Source of the DNA: Methylotenera sp. | GTDB lineage: Bacteria; Pseudomonadota; Gammaproteobacteria; Burkholderiales; Methylophilaceae | Length of the DNA: 64,000 nt | Assembly (NCBI RefSeq): GCF_030653755.1 | Contig: NZ_JAURYU010000049.1 | Location: 1 to 64,000, forward strand | Reading direction: 5' to 3' | Shown: positions 50,263-62,104 of the stretch, in pieces | How positions within the stretch are numbered: the first letter of the stretch is position 1 | How the letters are laid out: every line of letters starts with the position of its first letter | Translations under genes and position numbers: made by a program | Notes under the pieces: generated by a model | What the model was told of the DNA's origin: nothing | The model's input: the letters and a program-made list of their open reading frames with translations, nothing else | Databases searched by the model: none

Positions 50263-51744
50263 TTAGCTGACATCAAGTCCATCTTGTACCAACTCTGCGG
50301 CACGCAACACTGCACGCGCTTTGTTCTGTGTTTCCATCCATTCACTTGCTGGAACAGAGTCAGCCACAATACCAGCACCCGCTTGCACATAAAGCATATT
50401 GTTTTTGATCACACCAGTTCGAATAGCAATCGCCACACCCATGTCACCATTAAAACCTAAGTAACCCACCGCACCTGCATAAATGCCACGTTTGCTTGGC
50501 TCTAACTCATCGATAATTTCCATCGCACGTACTTTAGGCGCACCACTGACTGTGCCAGCAGGGAACGTTGCTTTAATGACGTCAATCGCATCCATTCCTG
50601 GTTTCAGCTTACCTTCTACATTACTCACAATATGCATCACATGAGAGTAACGCTCTATCATCATATTGTCAGTCACACGAACAGAGCCAGTCACGGCAAC
50701 TCGACCCACATCATTGCGCCCAAGGTCCATTAATTGCACATGCTCGGCACGCTCTTTAGGGTCAGCCAACAACTCTTCAGCCAGTGCAATATCCTGTTCA
50801 CGAGTTTTGCCGCGCGGTCGTGTGCCAGCAATTGGACGTGCTGTCACCGTACCATTCTCAAGGCGCACTAAAATCTCAGGTGACGCACCTACCACATGGT
50901 GATCGCCCATATCGTAGTAAAACATATAAGGTGATGGATTCAAGCTACGTAACGCACGGTAAAGCGATAACGGTGGTGCTAAAAATTGCTGTGACATGCG
51001 CTGCGACAACACTACCTGCATAATATCGCCGTCTAAAATGTACTGCTGAGCACGCTTAACTGCTGCTTTAAAATTATCTTCACCAAATTCTGAAGTCGCC
51101 ACAGTTTTATCAGTAGCAATTGATTTTGGAATCGTGACAGTATTTCTTAATTTTTGCACTAACTCACTCAAGCGCTGTTTAGCTTGTTCATACGCACCAG
51201 CCTCAGCTGAATCTGCGTAAACAATAAAGTAAAGTTTACCGCTTAAATTATCAACCACCGCCAATTGCTCAGACACCATCAATAAAACATCCGGGACATT
51301 GATCGCATCAGGTTTTACAGCATCAGCTAATCGCCTCTCAATATAACGGACGGTTTCATATCCAAAATAACCAGCTAAACCACCAGTAAACCTTGGTAAA
51401 CCTTCGTAAGGTGGTGTTTTAAAGCGCGCTTGGAAACTTTTTACGAAGTCTAATGGATTTGTATCCTCTACCGACTCCACCACCCTGTCGCCATCTAATA
51501 CCTGTACTTTTCTACCGTGCGCAACAATACGCGTTTTTGCAGGCAGTCCAATAATTGAATAACGACCAAAACGCTCTCCACCCTGCACAGACTCAAGCAA
51601 GTATGAAAATGGCTGATTTGCCAGTTTTAAATAGAGTGATAACGGTGTATCGAGATCTGCAAAGGTTTCAAGTACTAGGGGAATGCGGTTGTAGCCTTGT
51701 GCTGCCAAGGCGTTAAATTCATCTTGATTAATCGTGTTTAACAT
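50263..51744 (-). CDS. trpE: Anthranilate synthase component I
   Basis: [84 protein letters not shown]. Confidence 0.97.
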   Translation of the reverse strand: MLNTINQDEFNALAAQGYNRIPLVLETFADLDTPLSLYLKLANQPFSYLLESVQGGERFGRYSIIGLPAKTRIVAHGRKVQVLDGDRVVESVEDTNPLDFVKSFQARFKTPPYEGLPRFTGGLAGYFGYETVRYIERRLADAVKPDAINVPDVLLMVSEQLAVVDNLSGKLYFIVYADSAEAGAYEQAKQRLSELVQKLRNTVTIPKSIATDKTVATSEFGEDNFKAAVKRAQQYILDGDIMQVVLSQRMSQQFLAPPLSLYRALRSLNPSPYMFYYDMGDHHVVGASPEILVRLENGTVTARPIAGTRPRGKTREQDIALAEELLADPKERAEHVQLMDLGRNDVGRVAVTGSVRVTDNMMIERYSHVMHIVSNVEGKLKPGMDAIDVIKATFPAGTVSGAPKVRAMEIIDELEPSKRGIYAGAVGYLGFNGDMGVAIAIRTGVIKNNMLYVQAGAGIVADSVPASEWMETQNKARAVLRAAELVQDGLDVS

Positions 51745-51938
51745 AAACTTCCTAAAACTTTATCATCGTGTTCTTTAAAGTGGAGCAGCTTAATCACCTA
51801 TGATTGACGCTGCTGCATGACTATTTAATTAGCTTTGCCAAGAGCATCGCCAACTGAAAGGGCCACTAAGAATCTGATTGTAAAAATGATCGTCTGTTAC
51901 GTTCATCATATTTGAAGTTATGTATTAGTAAGAGATTA

Positions 51939-52604
51939 CTAGGTTAATAAATTAAGTAAATCGGGTAAATCAGCAATCGTGGCATCCACCATACGCTCGT
52001 CAATTACTCTACCTTGATTATATCCATAAGGTACGGTGACAATATAACATCCTGCGGCATGCGCTGCTACAACATCTGTTTCAGAATCGCCCACCAGCAT
52101 AGACTCAGCTTCCAGCACGTTAAATGTTTTGCAGATATGATGCAATTGCATCGGGCTAGGTTTCTTTTTTGGCAAAGTATCACCAGAAACAACTACATCA
52201 AAAAAATCTGCCAACCCTGTCGCATCGAGCAAGGGGTGCGTGAATCTTTCGGGTTTGTTTGTCACACATGCTAACTTAAAACCTTTACCCTTTAAGTGGC
52301 TTAAGGTTTCTAGCACACCCTCATACGGTTGGCTACGTGTGACATTATTAGCATAATGCTCAAAAAATAAAGCTTGTGCATCATGAAGCAAATCATCATC
52401 AGGTTCAACACCTGACTCACTCATCACACATCGCTTAATCAGCATTTGCGCACCCTCACCAATATAACGCTCTATCTGTATTGGCGATTTGTTTGGCAAA
52501 TCTAACGAATCCAACATTTGATTCGCCGCAAAAGCAATTTCTGGCGCAGTGTTAACTAATGTGCCATCAAGATCAAACATGATGGCTTTGACATTAAACC
52601 CCAT
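51939..52604 (-). CDS. gph: Phosphoglycolate phosphatase (HAD)
   Basis: IMFDLDGTLVNTAPEIAFAANQML, VTNKPERFTHPLLDATGL, VGDSETDVVAAHAAGC. Confidence 0.94.
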   Translation of the reverse strand: MGFNVKAIMFDLDGTLVNTAPEIAFAANQMLDSLDLPNKSPIQIERYIGEGAQMLIKRCVMSESGVEPDDDLLHDAQALFFEHYANNVTRSQPYEGVLETLSHLKGKGFKLACVTNKPERFTHPLLDATGLADFFDVVVSGDTLPKKKPSPMQLHHICKTFNVLEAESMLVGDSETDVVAAHAAGCYIVTVPYGYNQGRVIDERMVDATIADLPDLLNLLT

Positions 52605-52702
52605 GGCGATTTACTTTATTTCAAATTTACGATGGATTAAAACACAGCCATCCAATCGCCTAGCGCCATAAATAATGTCACTAAGCGATTAATTGGCTGT
52701 AT

Positions 52703-53428
52703 TTATTTTACAGTAGCCAAAGATGCGCGCATTTCAGCCACAACAGTGTTGTAACGGTTTGCATCAGTATCTTTAGGTGAGCCAAAAATCGCTGAACCAG
52801 CCACAAATGTATCCGCGCCAGCACGTGCAATTTCTGCAATGTTTTGTGCGTTTACGCCACCATCTACTTCAAGCCAAATTTGACGGCCTGTTTTTTCGTA
52901 GTATGCATCGATTCTAGCGCGTGCTAATTTTAGTTTTTCCAATGTTTCAGGAATAAATTTCTGACCACCGAAACCAGGGTTCACTGACATCAGTAAAATC
53001 ATATCTACTTTGTCCATCACATGATCAAGGTAGCTTAATGAAGTAGCAGGGTTGAACACCAAGCCTGATTTACAACCTAAATCACGCACCATCGCCAAAC
53101 TACGGTCAATATGCTCTGAAGCTTCTGGGTGAAAAGTAATGATGTTTGCACCAGCTTTTGCAAAGTCAGGAATAATACGGTCAACTGGTTTAACCATTAA
53201 ATGCACATCAATCAACGCTCCTACTTTTTTTGCAGTTTCGCGAATTGCATCACACACCAATGGGCCAATGGTTAAGTTAGGCACGTAATGGTTGTCCATT
53301 ACGTCAAAATGCACGATATCTGTGCCTGAGGTAATCACATCTTCAATCTCTTGACCAAGTTTGGCAAAGTTCGCAGAAAGAATACTTGGGGCAATTCTAA
53401 AAGTTTTATCCATGGCAATATCCGTCAA
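52703..53428 (-). CDS. rpe: Ribulose-phosphate 3-epimerase
   Basis: [58 protein letters not shown]. Confidence 0.97.
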   Translation of the reverse strand: MTDIAMDKTFRIAPSILSANFAKLGQEIEDVITSGTDIVHFDVMDNHYVPNLTIGPLVCDAIRETAKKVGALIDVHLMVKPVDRIIPDFAKAGANIITFHPEASEHIDRSLAMVRDLGCKSGLVFNPATSLSYLDHVMDKVDMILLMSVNPGFGGQKFIPETLEKLKLARARIDAYYEKTGRQIWLEVDGGVNAQNIAEIARAGADTFVAGSAIFGSPKDTDANRYNTVVAEMRASLATVK

Positions 53429-53530
53429 ATTAAATTTATTAATCAGTTTAAAGCGTTATTTTAACCTTATTTCACACTAATAAGATGATGCTTCTTGCTT
53501 AAGATAGGCCAATCCCTCAAAATTACACTT

Positions 53531-54775
53531 ATGCAGTTATATGTTATAGGCGTGAACCACACAACCGCCCCCATCCAAATCCGCGAGCATGTTGCTTTTA
53601 ACAGCGATCATCTTGGTAGCGCCCTGCGCGATCTCACCATGAATAACGCTTCCGAAGCTGCGATTTTGTCTACCTGTAACCGCACAGAACTTTATTGCAG
53701 CACAGATGATCCGCAAAAAGCACTGGCTTGGTTATCGCAATATCACAAAATTGAAGCAAACGAGATCGCCCCCTACATTTACACTCTGCCAGATGATGAA
53801 GCCGTTAAACATGCGTTTAGAGTGGCTTCTGGCTTAGATAGCATGGTGTTAGGCGAGCCACAAATTCTTGGTCAATTTAAGCAATCGGTTAAAATTGCAC
53901 AGGATGCAGGCACCTTAGGCACACTATTACATAAGTTATTTCAACGCACGTTTGAAGTCGCTAAAGAAGTGCGCACCAATACAGATATTGGTGCTAATTC
54001 TATTTCAATGGCAGCAGCGGCAGTCAAGCTCTCTCAGCGTATTTTTGGTGACATTAGCGAACAAAAAGTACTATTTATTGGCGCTGGAGAAATGATAGAA
54101 CTTTGTGCAGACCATTTTGCCGCACAAAAGCCAAAGAGCATTACGATTGCCAACCGTAGCATTGAACGCGGCTCAACGCTTGCGCAAAAAATTAATGGCG
54201 AAGCGATTTTACTCAACGACCTGCCTACATACTTTGCAAACTTTGATATCGTCATCACTTCAACAGCAAGCACCTTACCCATTATCGGCTTAGGCATGGT
54301 AGAAAGCGCCATTAGAACACGCCGCCACCGTCCGATTTTCATGGTGGACTTAGCTGTACCGCGCGATATTGAACCTGAGGTGGCAGAGCTGGACGACGTA
54401 TTTTTATATACTGTCGATGACTTAGCGCAAGTGGTGTCTGATGGCATTGAAAACAGGCAAACGGCAGCAGTTGAAGCAGAAATAATTGTCGCGACGCGTG
54501 TTGAAAACTTTATGCAGTGGTTTAAAAAGCGCGATGCAGTGCCCACCATCAAAGCCCTGCGCGACCAAGCCGAGCATATGCGTAAATCTGAACTGGAAAA
54601 AGCGTTAAAACTACTACAAAAAGGTGAGCGCCCTGAAAAAGCCTTAGAGGCACTTAGCGTGGCACTCACCAACAAGTTTCTTCATGCCCCTAGCCATGCA
54701 CTGAATAAAACACATGGCGACGAGCATGCGAAGCTCGAAGAAATTTTAAAAGATTTATATCAAATTAAAAGTTAA
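53531..54775 (+). CDS. hemA: Glutamyl-tRNA reductase
   Basis: [51 protein letters not shown]; start at 53531. Confidence 0.97.
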   Translation: MQLYVIGVNHTTAPIQIREHVAFNSDHLGSALRDLTMNNASEAAILSTCNRTELYCSTDDPQKALAWLSQYHKIEANEIAPYIYTLPDDEAVKHAFRVASGLDSMVLGEPQILGQFKQSVKIAQDAGTLGTLLHKLFQRTFEVAKEVRTNTDIGANSISMAAAAVKLSQRIFGDISEQKVLFIGAGEMIELCADHFAAQKPKSITIANRSIERGSTLAQKINGEAILLNDLPTYFANFDIVITSTASTLPIIGLGMVESAIRTRRHRPIFMVDLAVPRDIEPEVAELDDVFLYTVDDLAQVVSDGIENRQTAAVEAEIIVATRVENFMQWFKKRDAVPTIKALRDQAEHMRKSELEKALKLLQKGERPEKALEALSVALTNKFLHAPSHALNKTHGDEHAKLEEILKDLYQIKS

Positions 54776-54787
54776 GCCGTATTACTT

Positions 54788-54889
54788 ATTCCAATTCTAA
54801 ATCATTCGTGCCTAGGCGACGAGGCGAAGACAGTGCTGTAGCACGGCGAGCCGAAGACAACAACGACACGAATGATTTAGAATTGGAAT
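54788..54889. repeat. Long inverted repeat (23-bp perfect arms) with internal repeat-hairpin-repeat core
   Basis: ATTCCAATTCTAAATCATTCGTG (54788-54810) / CACGAATGATTTAGAATTGGAAT (54867-54889); core GGCGACGAGGCGAAGACA - GTGCTgtAGCAC - GGCGAGCCGAAGACA. Confidence 0.9.
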
Positions 54890-54917
54890 TAAGCAATAAA
54901 ACCTTGAGAAACACATA

Positions 54918-56000
54918 ATGAAACCAAGCATGATTACCAAACTCGCCAACTTGAGCGAGCGCCTAGATGAAATTGACCGTTTGATGAGCAGTGAGGGCAT
55001 CACTAACGATATGGACAATTATCGCAAACTCACACGAGAACATGCCGAAATCACGCCTATCGTAGAGCAATATCGTGCCTTTGTGCAGGCTGAAGCTGAC
55101 ATCAGTGAAGCGCAAACCATGCTGAGCGACCCAGAGATGAAAGCGTTTGCTCAAGAAGAAATTGAAACGGGCAAAGCAAAACTAGAAGCCATTGAAGCTG
55201 CGTTACAAACATTGTTACTACCTAAAGACCCTAATGATGAGAAAAATATCTTCTTAGAAATCCGCGCAGGTACAGGTGGTGATGAGTCAGGTTTATTTGC
55301 TGGCGATCTTTACCGCATGTACTCTCGCTATGCAGAACGCCAAGGCTGGAAAGTTGAAGTCATGTCTGCCAACGAAGGCGAAATGGGCGGCTACAAAGAA
55401 ATTATCGCCAAAATTGAAGGCTACGGCGCTTACTCAAAACTGAAGTTTGAGAGTGGCGGTCACCGTGTACAACGTGTACCTGACACCGAAACCCAAGGTC
55501 GTATTCATACTAGCGCATGTACGGTAGCTGTATTACCAGAGGCTGATGAAATTAACGACGTAGCCATCAACCCTGCGGATGTGCGTATCGACACCTTCCG
55601 CGCGAGTGGTGCAGGCGGGCAACACATTAACAAAACCGATTCAGCCGTACGCCTAACGCACGCCCCTACAGGCATTGTGGTGGAATGCCAAGAAGGCCGC
55701 AGCCAACATGCGAACAAGGCGCAAGCATTTGCCGTATTGGCCGCACGCATCAAAGCCAAACAAGTGGACGAGCAACAAAGTAAAATCGCTAGCGAGCGTA
55801 AAAGCTTAATCGGTAGTGGTGACCGCTCAGAGCGCATTCGCACCTACAATTACCCACAAGGCCGTATTACCGACCACCGCATCAACCTGACCTTATACAA
55901 AATTGATGCGATTACAGAAGGTGATATGGATGAGTTGATTGGCGCATTGTCAGCAGAGCATCAGGCTGACTTACTAGCCAGCTTAGGCGACGACAACTAA
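54918..56000 (+). CDS. prfA: Peptide chain release factor 1
   Basis: [40 protein letters not shown] (GGQ). Confidence 0.98.
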   Translation: MKPSMITKLANLSERLDEIDRLMSSEGITNDMDNYRKLTREHAEITPIVEQYRAFVQAEADISEAQTMLSDPEMKAFAQEEIETGKAKLEAIEAALQTLLLPKDPNDEKNIFLEIRAGTGGDESGLFAGDLYRMYSRYAERQGWKVEVMSANEGEMGGYKEIIAKIEGYGAYSKLKFESGGHRVQRVPDTETQGRIHTSACTVAVLPEADEINDVAINPADVRIDTFRASGAGGQHINKTDSAVRLTHAPTGIVVECQEGRSQHANKAQAFAVLAARIKAKQVDEQQSKIASERKSLIGSGDRSERIRTYNYPQGRITDHRINLTLYKIDAITEGDMDELIGALSAEHQADLLASLGDDN

Positions 56001-56879
56001 TTGACGCGGACTGTACGCACCGCTTGGATAGAAGCGCAGCAACGCATCATTGAGCAGCTATCGCTAGAGGCTAATGAGGCGAAGTTTGAAGCGCAACTGT
56101 TACTACAAAACGCGTTAAACGTTAATCGTGCTTGGTTAATAGCGCACGAGAGTGACGCACTACAAGACAATGTAAAGGCTAGCTTCGAATCCCTACTTGC
56201 GCGCAGACTACTAGGTGAACCAATTGCCTATATATTTGGTTACCGTGAATTTTTTGGTCTGAATTTAATTGTGTCGCCTGACACACTCATCCCACGGCCA
56301 GATACTGAAACTTTAGTAGAAGCTGCCTTAAATAGAATCCCCACCGATGTACGCTATTCAGTGCTAGATTTAGGCACAGGAACGGGTGCAGTCGCACTGG
56401 CAATCGCCAAACATCGCCCAGAAGCACAAGTGATGGCAATTGACGCATCAAGCACAGCACTGGACATTGCCAAGCGCAACGCGACACAATTAGCACTCAC
56501 AAATATTGATTTGCGCTTGAGTAACTGGTTCTCAGCACTGGAAGGTGAAAGATTTCATCTGATTGTCAGCAACCCACCCTACATTGAGCAGCATGACACA
56601 CACCTCACGCAAGGGGATTTAAGATTTGAACCCATATCAGCACTAGCCTCTGGTGCAGATGGCCTTGATGACATTCGGGAAATCATAGATAACTGCCTAT
56701 TACACATGCAACCCCAAGGCTGGCTGATGTTAGAACATGGCTATAACCAAGCACATTTAGTGACAGACCTAATGGCACAGACTGGACTGGTGGCGATAGA
56801 AACCATTGAGGATTTTGGTGGCAACAATCGCGTAACCATCGGTAAAAATCCACTCATCGTGAGCACCCATTGGGACTAA
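56001..56879 (+). CDS. prmC: Release factor glutamine methyltransferase (TTG start immediately after prfA stop)
   Basis: VLDLGTGTGAVALAIA, VSNPPYIEQHDTHL. Confidence 0.95.
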   Translation: MTRTVRTAWIEAQQRIIEQLSLEANEAKFEAQLLLQNALNVNRAWLIAHESDALQDNVKASFESLLARRLLGEPIAYIFGYREFFGLNLIVSPDTLIPRPDTETLVEAALNRIPTDVRYSVLDLGTGTGAVALAIAKHRPEAQVMAIDASSTALDIAKRNATQLALTNIDLRLSNWFSALEGERFHLIVSNPPYIEQHDTHLTQGDLRFEPISALASGADGLDDIREIIDNCLLHMQPQGWLMLEHGYNQAHLVTDLMAQTGLVAIETIEDFGGNNRVTIGKNPLIVSTHWD

Positions 56880-56945
56880 CGCTACCTGAACCAAGTCGTA
56901 ACGCTTTTGTCAGATACTGAACGTAACATTGTCGGAGAGCGCTCA

Positions 56946-57425
56946 ATGCCAGAAGCAAATCAACTCATACTAATCGCTTACACTAGCGTTGCAACGCACC
57001 AAATGTCGCACGACGAATTATTAGCACTTCTTAATCACGCACGCACCTGCAACCAAAGTCAAGGCATCACCGGTATGTTGCTCTATATGGATGATTGCTT
57101 CTTTCAAGTACTGGAAGGTGAAGAGCAGTTAGTGGATGATTTATATGACAAAATATGCCTAGACCAACGAAACCACCACGTTGTTAAACTTATTAGAGAG
57201 CCCATTACTGAGCGTAGCTTTACAGAATGGACCATGAGTTACGAACATGTATCTCGTGAAGACATGGCATCCTTCACGGGACTCACTGACTACCTTGACC
57301 AAGATCACCCAGGCTTTAACGGCATGGCTACAAGTCGCGCACGCAAACTCATTGAGTCATTTAAGCACGGGCAATGGCATCGCCATGACTTAACCCAACA
57401 AAAATTTATACACATCGGCACATAG
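56946..57425 (+). CDS. BLUF-domain blue-light sensor protein
   Basis: LILIAYTSVATHQMSHDELLALLNHARTCNQSQGITGMLLYMDDCFFQVLEGEEQLVDDLYDKICLDQRNHHVVKLIREPITERSFTEWTMSYEH matches BLUF (Tyr, Asn, Gln, WxM). Confidence 0.9.
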   Translation: MPEANQLILIAYTSVATHQMSHDELLALLNHARTCNQSQGITGMLLYMDDCFFQVLEGEEQLVDDLYDKICLDQRNHHVVKLIREPITERSFTEWTMSYEHVSREDMASFTGLTDYLDQDHPGFNGMATSRARKLIESFKHGQWHRHDLTQQKFIHIGT

Positions 57426-57473
57426 CGCATAAGCAACATCAACATTTGCAGTTGCTCATAGTATAATCACCGC

Positions 57474-58616
57474 ATGTCTGAAAATAACTCTATCGGCATT
57501 GTTGCCCCAAAAACTGCATCGTTTAGCGAACCGCTTGTCCTAAAAAGTGGCGCAGTACTCACGCAATTTGACCTTGTTTACGAAACCTACGGCACATTAA
57601 ATGCCGACAAGTCCAATGCAGTTCTGATTTGCCATGCACTCTCAGGTACACATCATGTCGCTGGCAAATACTCAGAACAAGACAAATACCCAGGCTGGTG
57701 GGACAACTTAATTGGCCCCAATAAACCACTTGATACCAAGAAATTTTTCGTCATCGGCGTTAATAATTTAGGCGGCTGTCATGGTAGCTCTGGTCCTGTC
57801 AGCACCAATCCAGCAACTGGTAAACCATGGGGGTCCGCTTTCCCGATTGTCACAGTGGAAGATTGGGTAAACTCCCAAGCACGCTTATTGGATTACCTAG
57901 GCATCACTCAACTAGCGGCTGTGATTGGCGGCAGCTTAGGTGGCATGCAAGCATTGCAATGGACTATCGCTTACCCTGACCGCGTACGCCACGCGCTGGT
58001 CATTGCCTCTGCACCCAACCTCACCGCACAAAATATGGCATTTAATGAGGTTGCACGCCAGGCCATTATTACAGACCCGGAATTTCATGGTGGCGACTAT
58101 TACGAACATGGCGTGGTACCTCGTCGCGGCTTGCGTATTGCGCGTATGCTTGGTCACATCACTTACTTGAGCGATGACGCCATGGGTGAGAAATTTGGCC
58201 GCAAACTTAAGGATAACATCAAATATAGCTTTGATGTTGAGTTTGAAATGGAGTCTTACTTGCGTTACCAAGGCGATAAATTCGCTGGCGAGTTTGATGC
58301 CAACACGTATTTGCGCATGACGCGCGCATTAGATTATTACGACCCTGCGCTTGCTTTTGGTGGTGACCTCAGTAAAACACTGAGCCAAACCAAAGCAAAA
58401 TTTCTAGTACTGTCATTCACTAGCGATTGGCGCTTTTCACCTGCACGTTCACGCGAAATTGTGAAAGCGTTACTCGATAACGAAAGCACGGTCAGCTACG
58501 CAGAGGTAACCGCAGCACATGGCCATGATGCCTTTTTAATGCCTGACGCACATTACCACGCTATTTTGCGTACTTATTTAAGCAATATTGAAGTTGGTGG
58601 CAACCATGCAGAATAA
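57474..58616 (+). CDS. metX: Homoserine O-acyltransferase
   Basis: [56 protein letters not shown]. Confidence 0.96.
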   Translation: MSENNSIGIVAPKTASFSEPLVLKSGAVLTQFDLVYETYGTLNADKSNAVLICHALSGTHHVAGKYSEQDKYPGWWDNLIGPNKPLDTKKFFVIGVNNLGGCHGSSGPVSTNPATGKPWGSAFPIVTVEDWVNSQARLLDYLGITQLAAVIGGSLGGMQALQWTIAYPDRVRHALVIASAPNLTAQNMAFNEVARQAIITDPEFHGGDYYEHGVVPRRGLRIARMLGHITYLSDDAMGEKFGRKLKDNIKYSFDVEFEMESYLRYQGDKFAGEFDANTYLRMTRALDYYDPALAFGGDLSKTLSQTKAKFLVLSFTSDWRFSPARSREIVKALLDNESTVSYAEVTAAHGHDAFLMPDAHYHAILRTYLSNIEVGGNHAE

Positions 58617-59223
58617 TGTAAATATTACAAAAAATGTTGCGCAATACCGTCAAGATTTTGCGATTATCGCAAATTGGGTGAAGTTTGGCTCTAAAGTGCT
58701 TGATTTAGGGTGTGGGGACGGTGAATTATTGCAATTTTTACATAGCGCACTTGAAACTAAAGGGTATGGCGTAGAAAAAAACGATGCCAATCTACTTGCT
58801 TGTATTGCAAACGGCACAAACGTCATCCAAATGGACCTTGAAGATGGTCTGTCAGGCTTTGAAGATCAGTCATTTAACACCGTGATTCTTTCGCAAACGT
58901 TGCAAGCCATGCACAATACTGAAGAAATTGTATTGGAGATGCTGCGCGTCGGTAAGGAAATTATCGTCACATTCCCAAACTTCGGCTACTGGCGCAACCG
59001 CATGCAAATTACGGCAGGGCGCATGCCAGTCTCTAAAGCGTTACCATACCAATGGTATGACACGCCCAATGTACACCTTTGCACCATTAATGATTTTGAC
59101 GAATTTTGCCATCATCACAATATTGAAATATTAGAACGTCGCGTGATTACAGATGGCAAAGAAGTGAACTTCATGCCCAACCTGCTTGGTAGCCTAGCAA
59201 TGTACCGCTTAAAATCCAAGTAA
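58606..59223 (+). CDS. metW: MetW methionine biosynthesis protein
   Basis: [59 protein letters not shown]; overlaps metX by 11 bp. Confidence 0.96.
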   Translation: MQNNVNITKNVAQYRQDFAIIANWVKFGSKVLDLGCGDGELLQFLHSALETKGYGVEKNDANLLACIANGTNVIQMDLEDGLSGFEDQSFNTVILSQTLQAMHNTEEIVLEMLRVGKEIIVTFPNFGYWRNRMQITAGRMPVSKALPYQWYDTPNVHLCTINDFDEFCHHHNIEILERRVITDGKEVNFMPNLLGSLAMYRLKSK

Positions 59224-60557
59224 TGACTTTGCAAACAATAGCACCACCCACCATCAGAGAATCACTTATGAGCAAAAAAATGCTCATCTGTGTATTTACA
59301 GGCTTTAGCTCGGGGCTACCTCTCTTCATACTCATCAGCCTACTACCAGCTTGGCTACGTTCTGAAGGGGTAGATCTTAAGTCAATTGGTCTGTTTGCAT
59401 TAATCAGCCTGCCATTTACATGGAAATTTCTGTGGGCACCGCTGTTTGACCGCTTCACCCCACCACTCGGTCGCCGCCGCGGCTGGCTGGTCATCTGGCA
59501 AGTATTATTACTATTATCGATCCCAGCTTTTGGTGCATTTAACCCAAAGTTTGACATTTGGAGCATTGCATACCTAGCCACGGTTGTGGCCTTCTTTAGT
59601 GCATGCCAAGACATTGTATTGGATGCCTACCGACGAGAGTTACTAATAGATGCTGAGCTAGGCCTTGGTAATGCCGTGCATGTAAATGCATATAAAATTG
59701 CAGGCTTAGTACCAGGCTCGCTATCACTGATTCTTGCAGACCACATGCCATGGAGTAGCGTGTTTATCATCACGGCACTATTTATGTTGCCAGGCCTCGT
59801 TATGACGTTATTAGTCAAAGAACCTGCCTTAAGATACGGCGCACCAAAAACTTTACGTGCTGCGATTGTAGAACCATTCAAAGAGTTTATTGAGCGTAAC
59901 GGACTAAAATCCGCTCTATTCATCTTGGCGTTTATTTTTCTATATAAGTTAGGGGATAGCATGACCACCGCGCTGGCAACCCCATTTTATTTAGACATGG
60001 GTTACAGCAAAACTGAAATCGGCTTAATCGCCAAGAATGCAGGCTTATGGCCCAGTGTGCTAGGTGGCCTAATCGGTGGTCTGTGGATGATCAAGCTTGG
60101 TATCAACAAATCGCTATGGGTATTCGGTGCAGTGCAGATGGTCGCTATCTTAGGCTTTGCTTGGCTTGCGGATGCAGCAACCAACCCTACATTATTCAGC
60201 TCATTTTTTGAGTTACAAATCTTCGGTGCCAGCTTTGCCTTACAAGAACGTTTAGTGTGGCTAGCAATGGTCATTGGAGTAGAGGCACTGGGCGTAGGGC
60301 TAGGCACTGCCGCTTTTGTTGCCTATATTGCTAAAACTACGCACCCACTTTATACCGCCACCCAATTCGCATTGTTTACCAGCTTGGCAGCAGTACCGCG
60401 TACATTTGCCAATGCCGCAACAGGCTACATGGTAGAGAGCATGGGATGGCGAGACTTCTTTATTCTGTGCTTTTTGATTGCCATCCCTGGCATGGCGCTC
60501 TTATTAAAAATAGCACCATGGAATGAAACTGCAAAAGACATCCAATATAACAACTAA
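59223..60557 (+). CDS. ampG: AmpG-like MFS transporter (muropeptide permease)
   Basis: FTGFSSGLPLFILISLLPAWLRSEGVDLKSIGLFALISLPFTWKFLWAPLFDRF. Confidence 0.93.
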   Translation: MTLQTIAPPTIRESLMSKKMLICVFTGFSSGLPLFILISLLPAWLRSEGVDLKSIGLFALISLPFTWKFLWAPLFDRFTPPLGRRRGWLVIWQVLLLLSIPAFGAFNPKFDIWSIAYLATVVAFFSACQDIVLDAYRRELLIDAELGLGNAVHVNAYKIAGLVPGSLSLILADHMPWSSVFIITALFMLPGLVMTLLVKEPALRYGAPKTLRAAIVEPFKEFIERNGLKSALFILAFIFLYKLGDSMTTALATPFYLDMGYSKTEIGLIAKNAGLWPSVLGGLIGGLWMIKLGINKSLWVFGAVQMVAILGFAWLADAATNPTLFSSFFELQIFGASFALQERLVWLAMVIGVEALGVGLGTAAFVAYIAKTTHPLYTATQFALFTSLAAVPRTFANAATGYMVESMGWRDFFILCFLIAIPGMALLLKIAPWNETAKDIQYNN

Positions 60558-60560
60558 ACG

Positions 60561-61331
60561 CTATTGATATTCCACAATTAAGGGTGCATGGTCACTAAAG
60601 CGCTCATCTTTATAGATGCTACTGCTAACAGCTTTATTCGCAAAATCAGTTGTCGCAATCTGATAATCAATACGCCAACCCACGTTTTTAGCCCACGCCT
60701 GTCCGCGATTGCTCCACCATGTATAACACGCATCGGTAGTTTCTGGGTGTAACTTACGGTACACATCCACCCAGCCAACATCATCAAACAACGCAGTCAG
60801 CCAAGCACGCTCCTCAGGCAAAAATCCTGAGTTTTTGCGATTACCTTTATAGTTTTTAAGATCAATTTCTTGATGCGCGATATTCCAATCACCACAAATC
60901 ACCACATCACGCCCACTATCTTTAAGCATTTTCAGGTGTAGCATGAAGCGCTCCATCACACTAAACTTAAAGGCTTGGCGCTCCTCCCCACTTGAGCCAG
61001 AAGGCAAATATAGCGACACCACACTTAAATTGCCAAATCTTGCCTCGATATAACGCCCTTCTCTATCAATATCAGCAATACCCAAGCCTACTATAATGCT
61101 ATCTGGCTGCGTTTTTGAGTAGATACCTACACCGCTATAACCTTTTTTCTCTGCGTAATGAAAATAGCCAAAATAGCCATCTGGATTGAGCATTTCATCG
61201 CTCATATCGCCAACTTGCGCTTTGATTTCTTGCATACACACGATGTCTGCATCTTGTTTTTTTAACCATGCATACAGACCTTTATTGGTTGCGGAGCGAA
61301 TGCCATTTAAATTTAACGATATAATCTTCAA
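60561..61331 (-). CDS. xthA: Exodeoxyribonuclease III
   Basis: MKIISLNLNGIRSATNKGLYAWLKKQDADIVCMQEIKAQ, CGDWNIAHQEIDLKN, DERFSDHAPLIVEY. Confidence 0.95.
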   Translation of the reverse strand: MKIISLNLNGIRSATNKGLYAWLKKQDADIVCMQEIKAQVGDMSDEMLNPDGYFGYFHYAEKKGYSGVGIYSKTQPDSIIVGLGIADIDREGRYIEARFGNLSVVSLYLPSGSSGEERQAFKFSVMERFMLHLKMLKDSGRDVVICGDWNIAHQEIDLKNYKGNRKNSGFLPEERAWLTALFDDVGWVDVYRKLHPETTDACYTWWSNRGQAWAKNVGWRIDYQIATTDFANKAVSSSIYKDERFSDHAPLIVEYQ

Positions 61332-61363
61332 AACTTAATTCCAAATAATGAACAGAAGCTATT

Positions 61364-62017
61364 ATGACTCAATCACTCGATCAATTCAGGCAAGATTTTA
61401 TCGCATTTGCGATTCAAAAAGAGGTTTTAAAATTTGGTGAATTTAAAACCAAAGCAGGGCGACTAAGCCCTTACTTTTTTAATGCTGGTTTATTTAATGA
61501 CGGTGAAAGCCTGATGAAGCTAGGCGAATTTTACGCTAAGGCCATTAAAAACTCTGGTATTGAATTTGACATGCTATTTGGCCCAGCCTACAAGGGCATT
61601 ACATTAGCGGCAAGTATTGCGATTGCACTTGCCAAAGATGGTCACAATGTACCCTATGCATACAACCGCAAGGAAGCCAAAGATCACGGTGAAGGCGGTG
61701 TCATTGTAGGGAGCCCACTTAAGGGTCGAGTTCTCATCATCGATGATGTAATTTCAGCAGGCACGTCAGTACGTGAATCTGTTGAACTCATCAATGCCAG
61801 CGGCGCCAGTGCTTGTGGCGTGGCAATTGCTATCGACAGGCAGGAGAAAGGCCTAGGCGAGCTTTCAGCAGTACAGGAAGTGATCAACACCAACAAAATA
61901 CCCGTGTGCGCTATTGCTAATCTAAATGATTTATTGACTTATTTACATGACAAAACTGAGATGGCGCAAAATTTGCATGCAGTTGAAGCGTATCGACAAA
62001 AATATGGTGTCATTTAG
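61364..62017 (+). CDS. pyrE: Orotate phosphoribosyltransferase
   Basis: [52 protein letters not shown]. Confidence 0.97.
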   Translation: MTQSLDQFRQDFIAFAIQKEVLKFGEFKTKAGRLSPYFFNAGLFNDGESLMKLGEFYAKAIKNSGIEFDMLFGPAYKGITLAASIAIALAKDGHNVPYAYNRKEAKDHGEGGVIVGSPLKGRVLIIDDVISAGTSVRESVELINASGASACGVAIAIDRQEKGLGELSAVQEVINTNKIPVCAIANLNDLLTYLHDKTEMAQNLHAVEAYRQKYGVI

Positions 62018-62104
62018 TTAACTATAGAAAATTTGCTACAACATGCTTCCTGATCAACTGGATTCATAGCTAATGTAACAACCAGAAAGGTTACCCACAT
62101 CAAC

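Noticed and set aside
54034-54675. 213-aa minus-strand ORF antisense to hemA
   Set aside because: Shadow ORF; hemA reading frame is unambiguous
56001-56003. Possible frameshift or misannotated start because prmC begins with TTG
   Set aside because: TTG directly follows the prfA TAA, and the sequence reads as a full N-terminal PrmC domain; an alternative start codon is adequate
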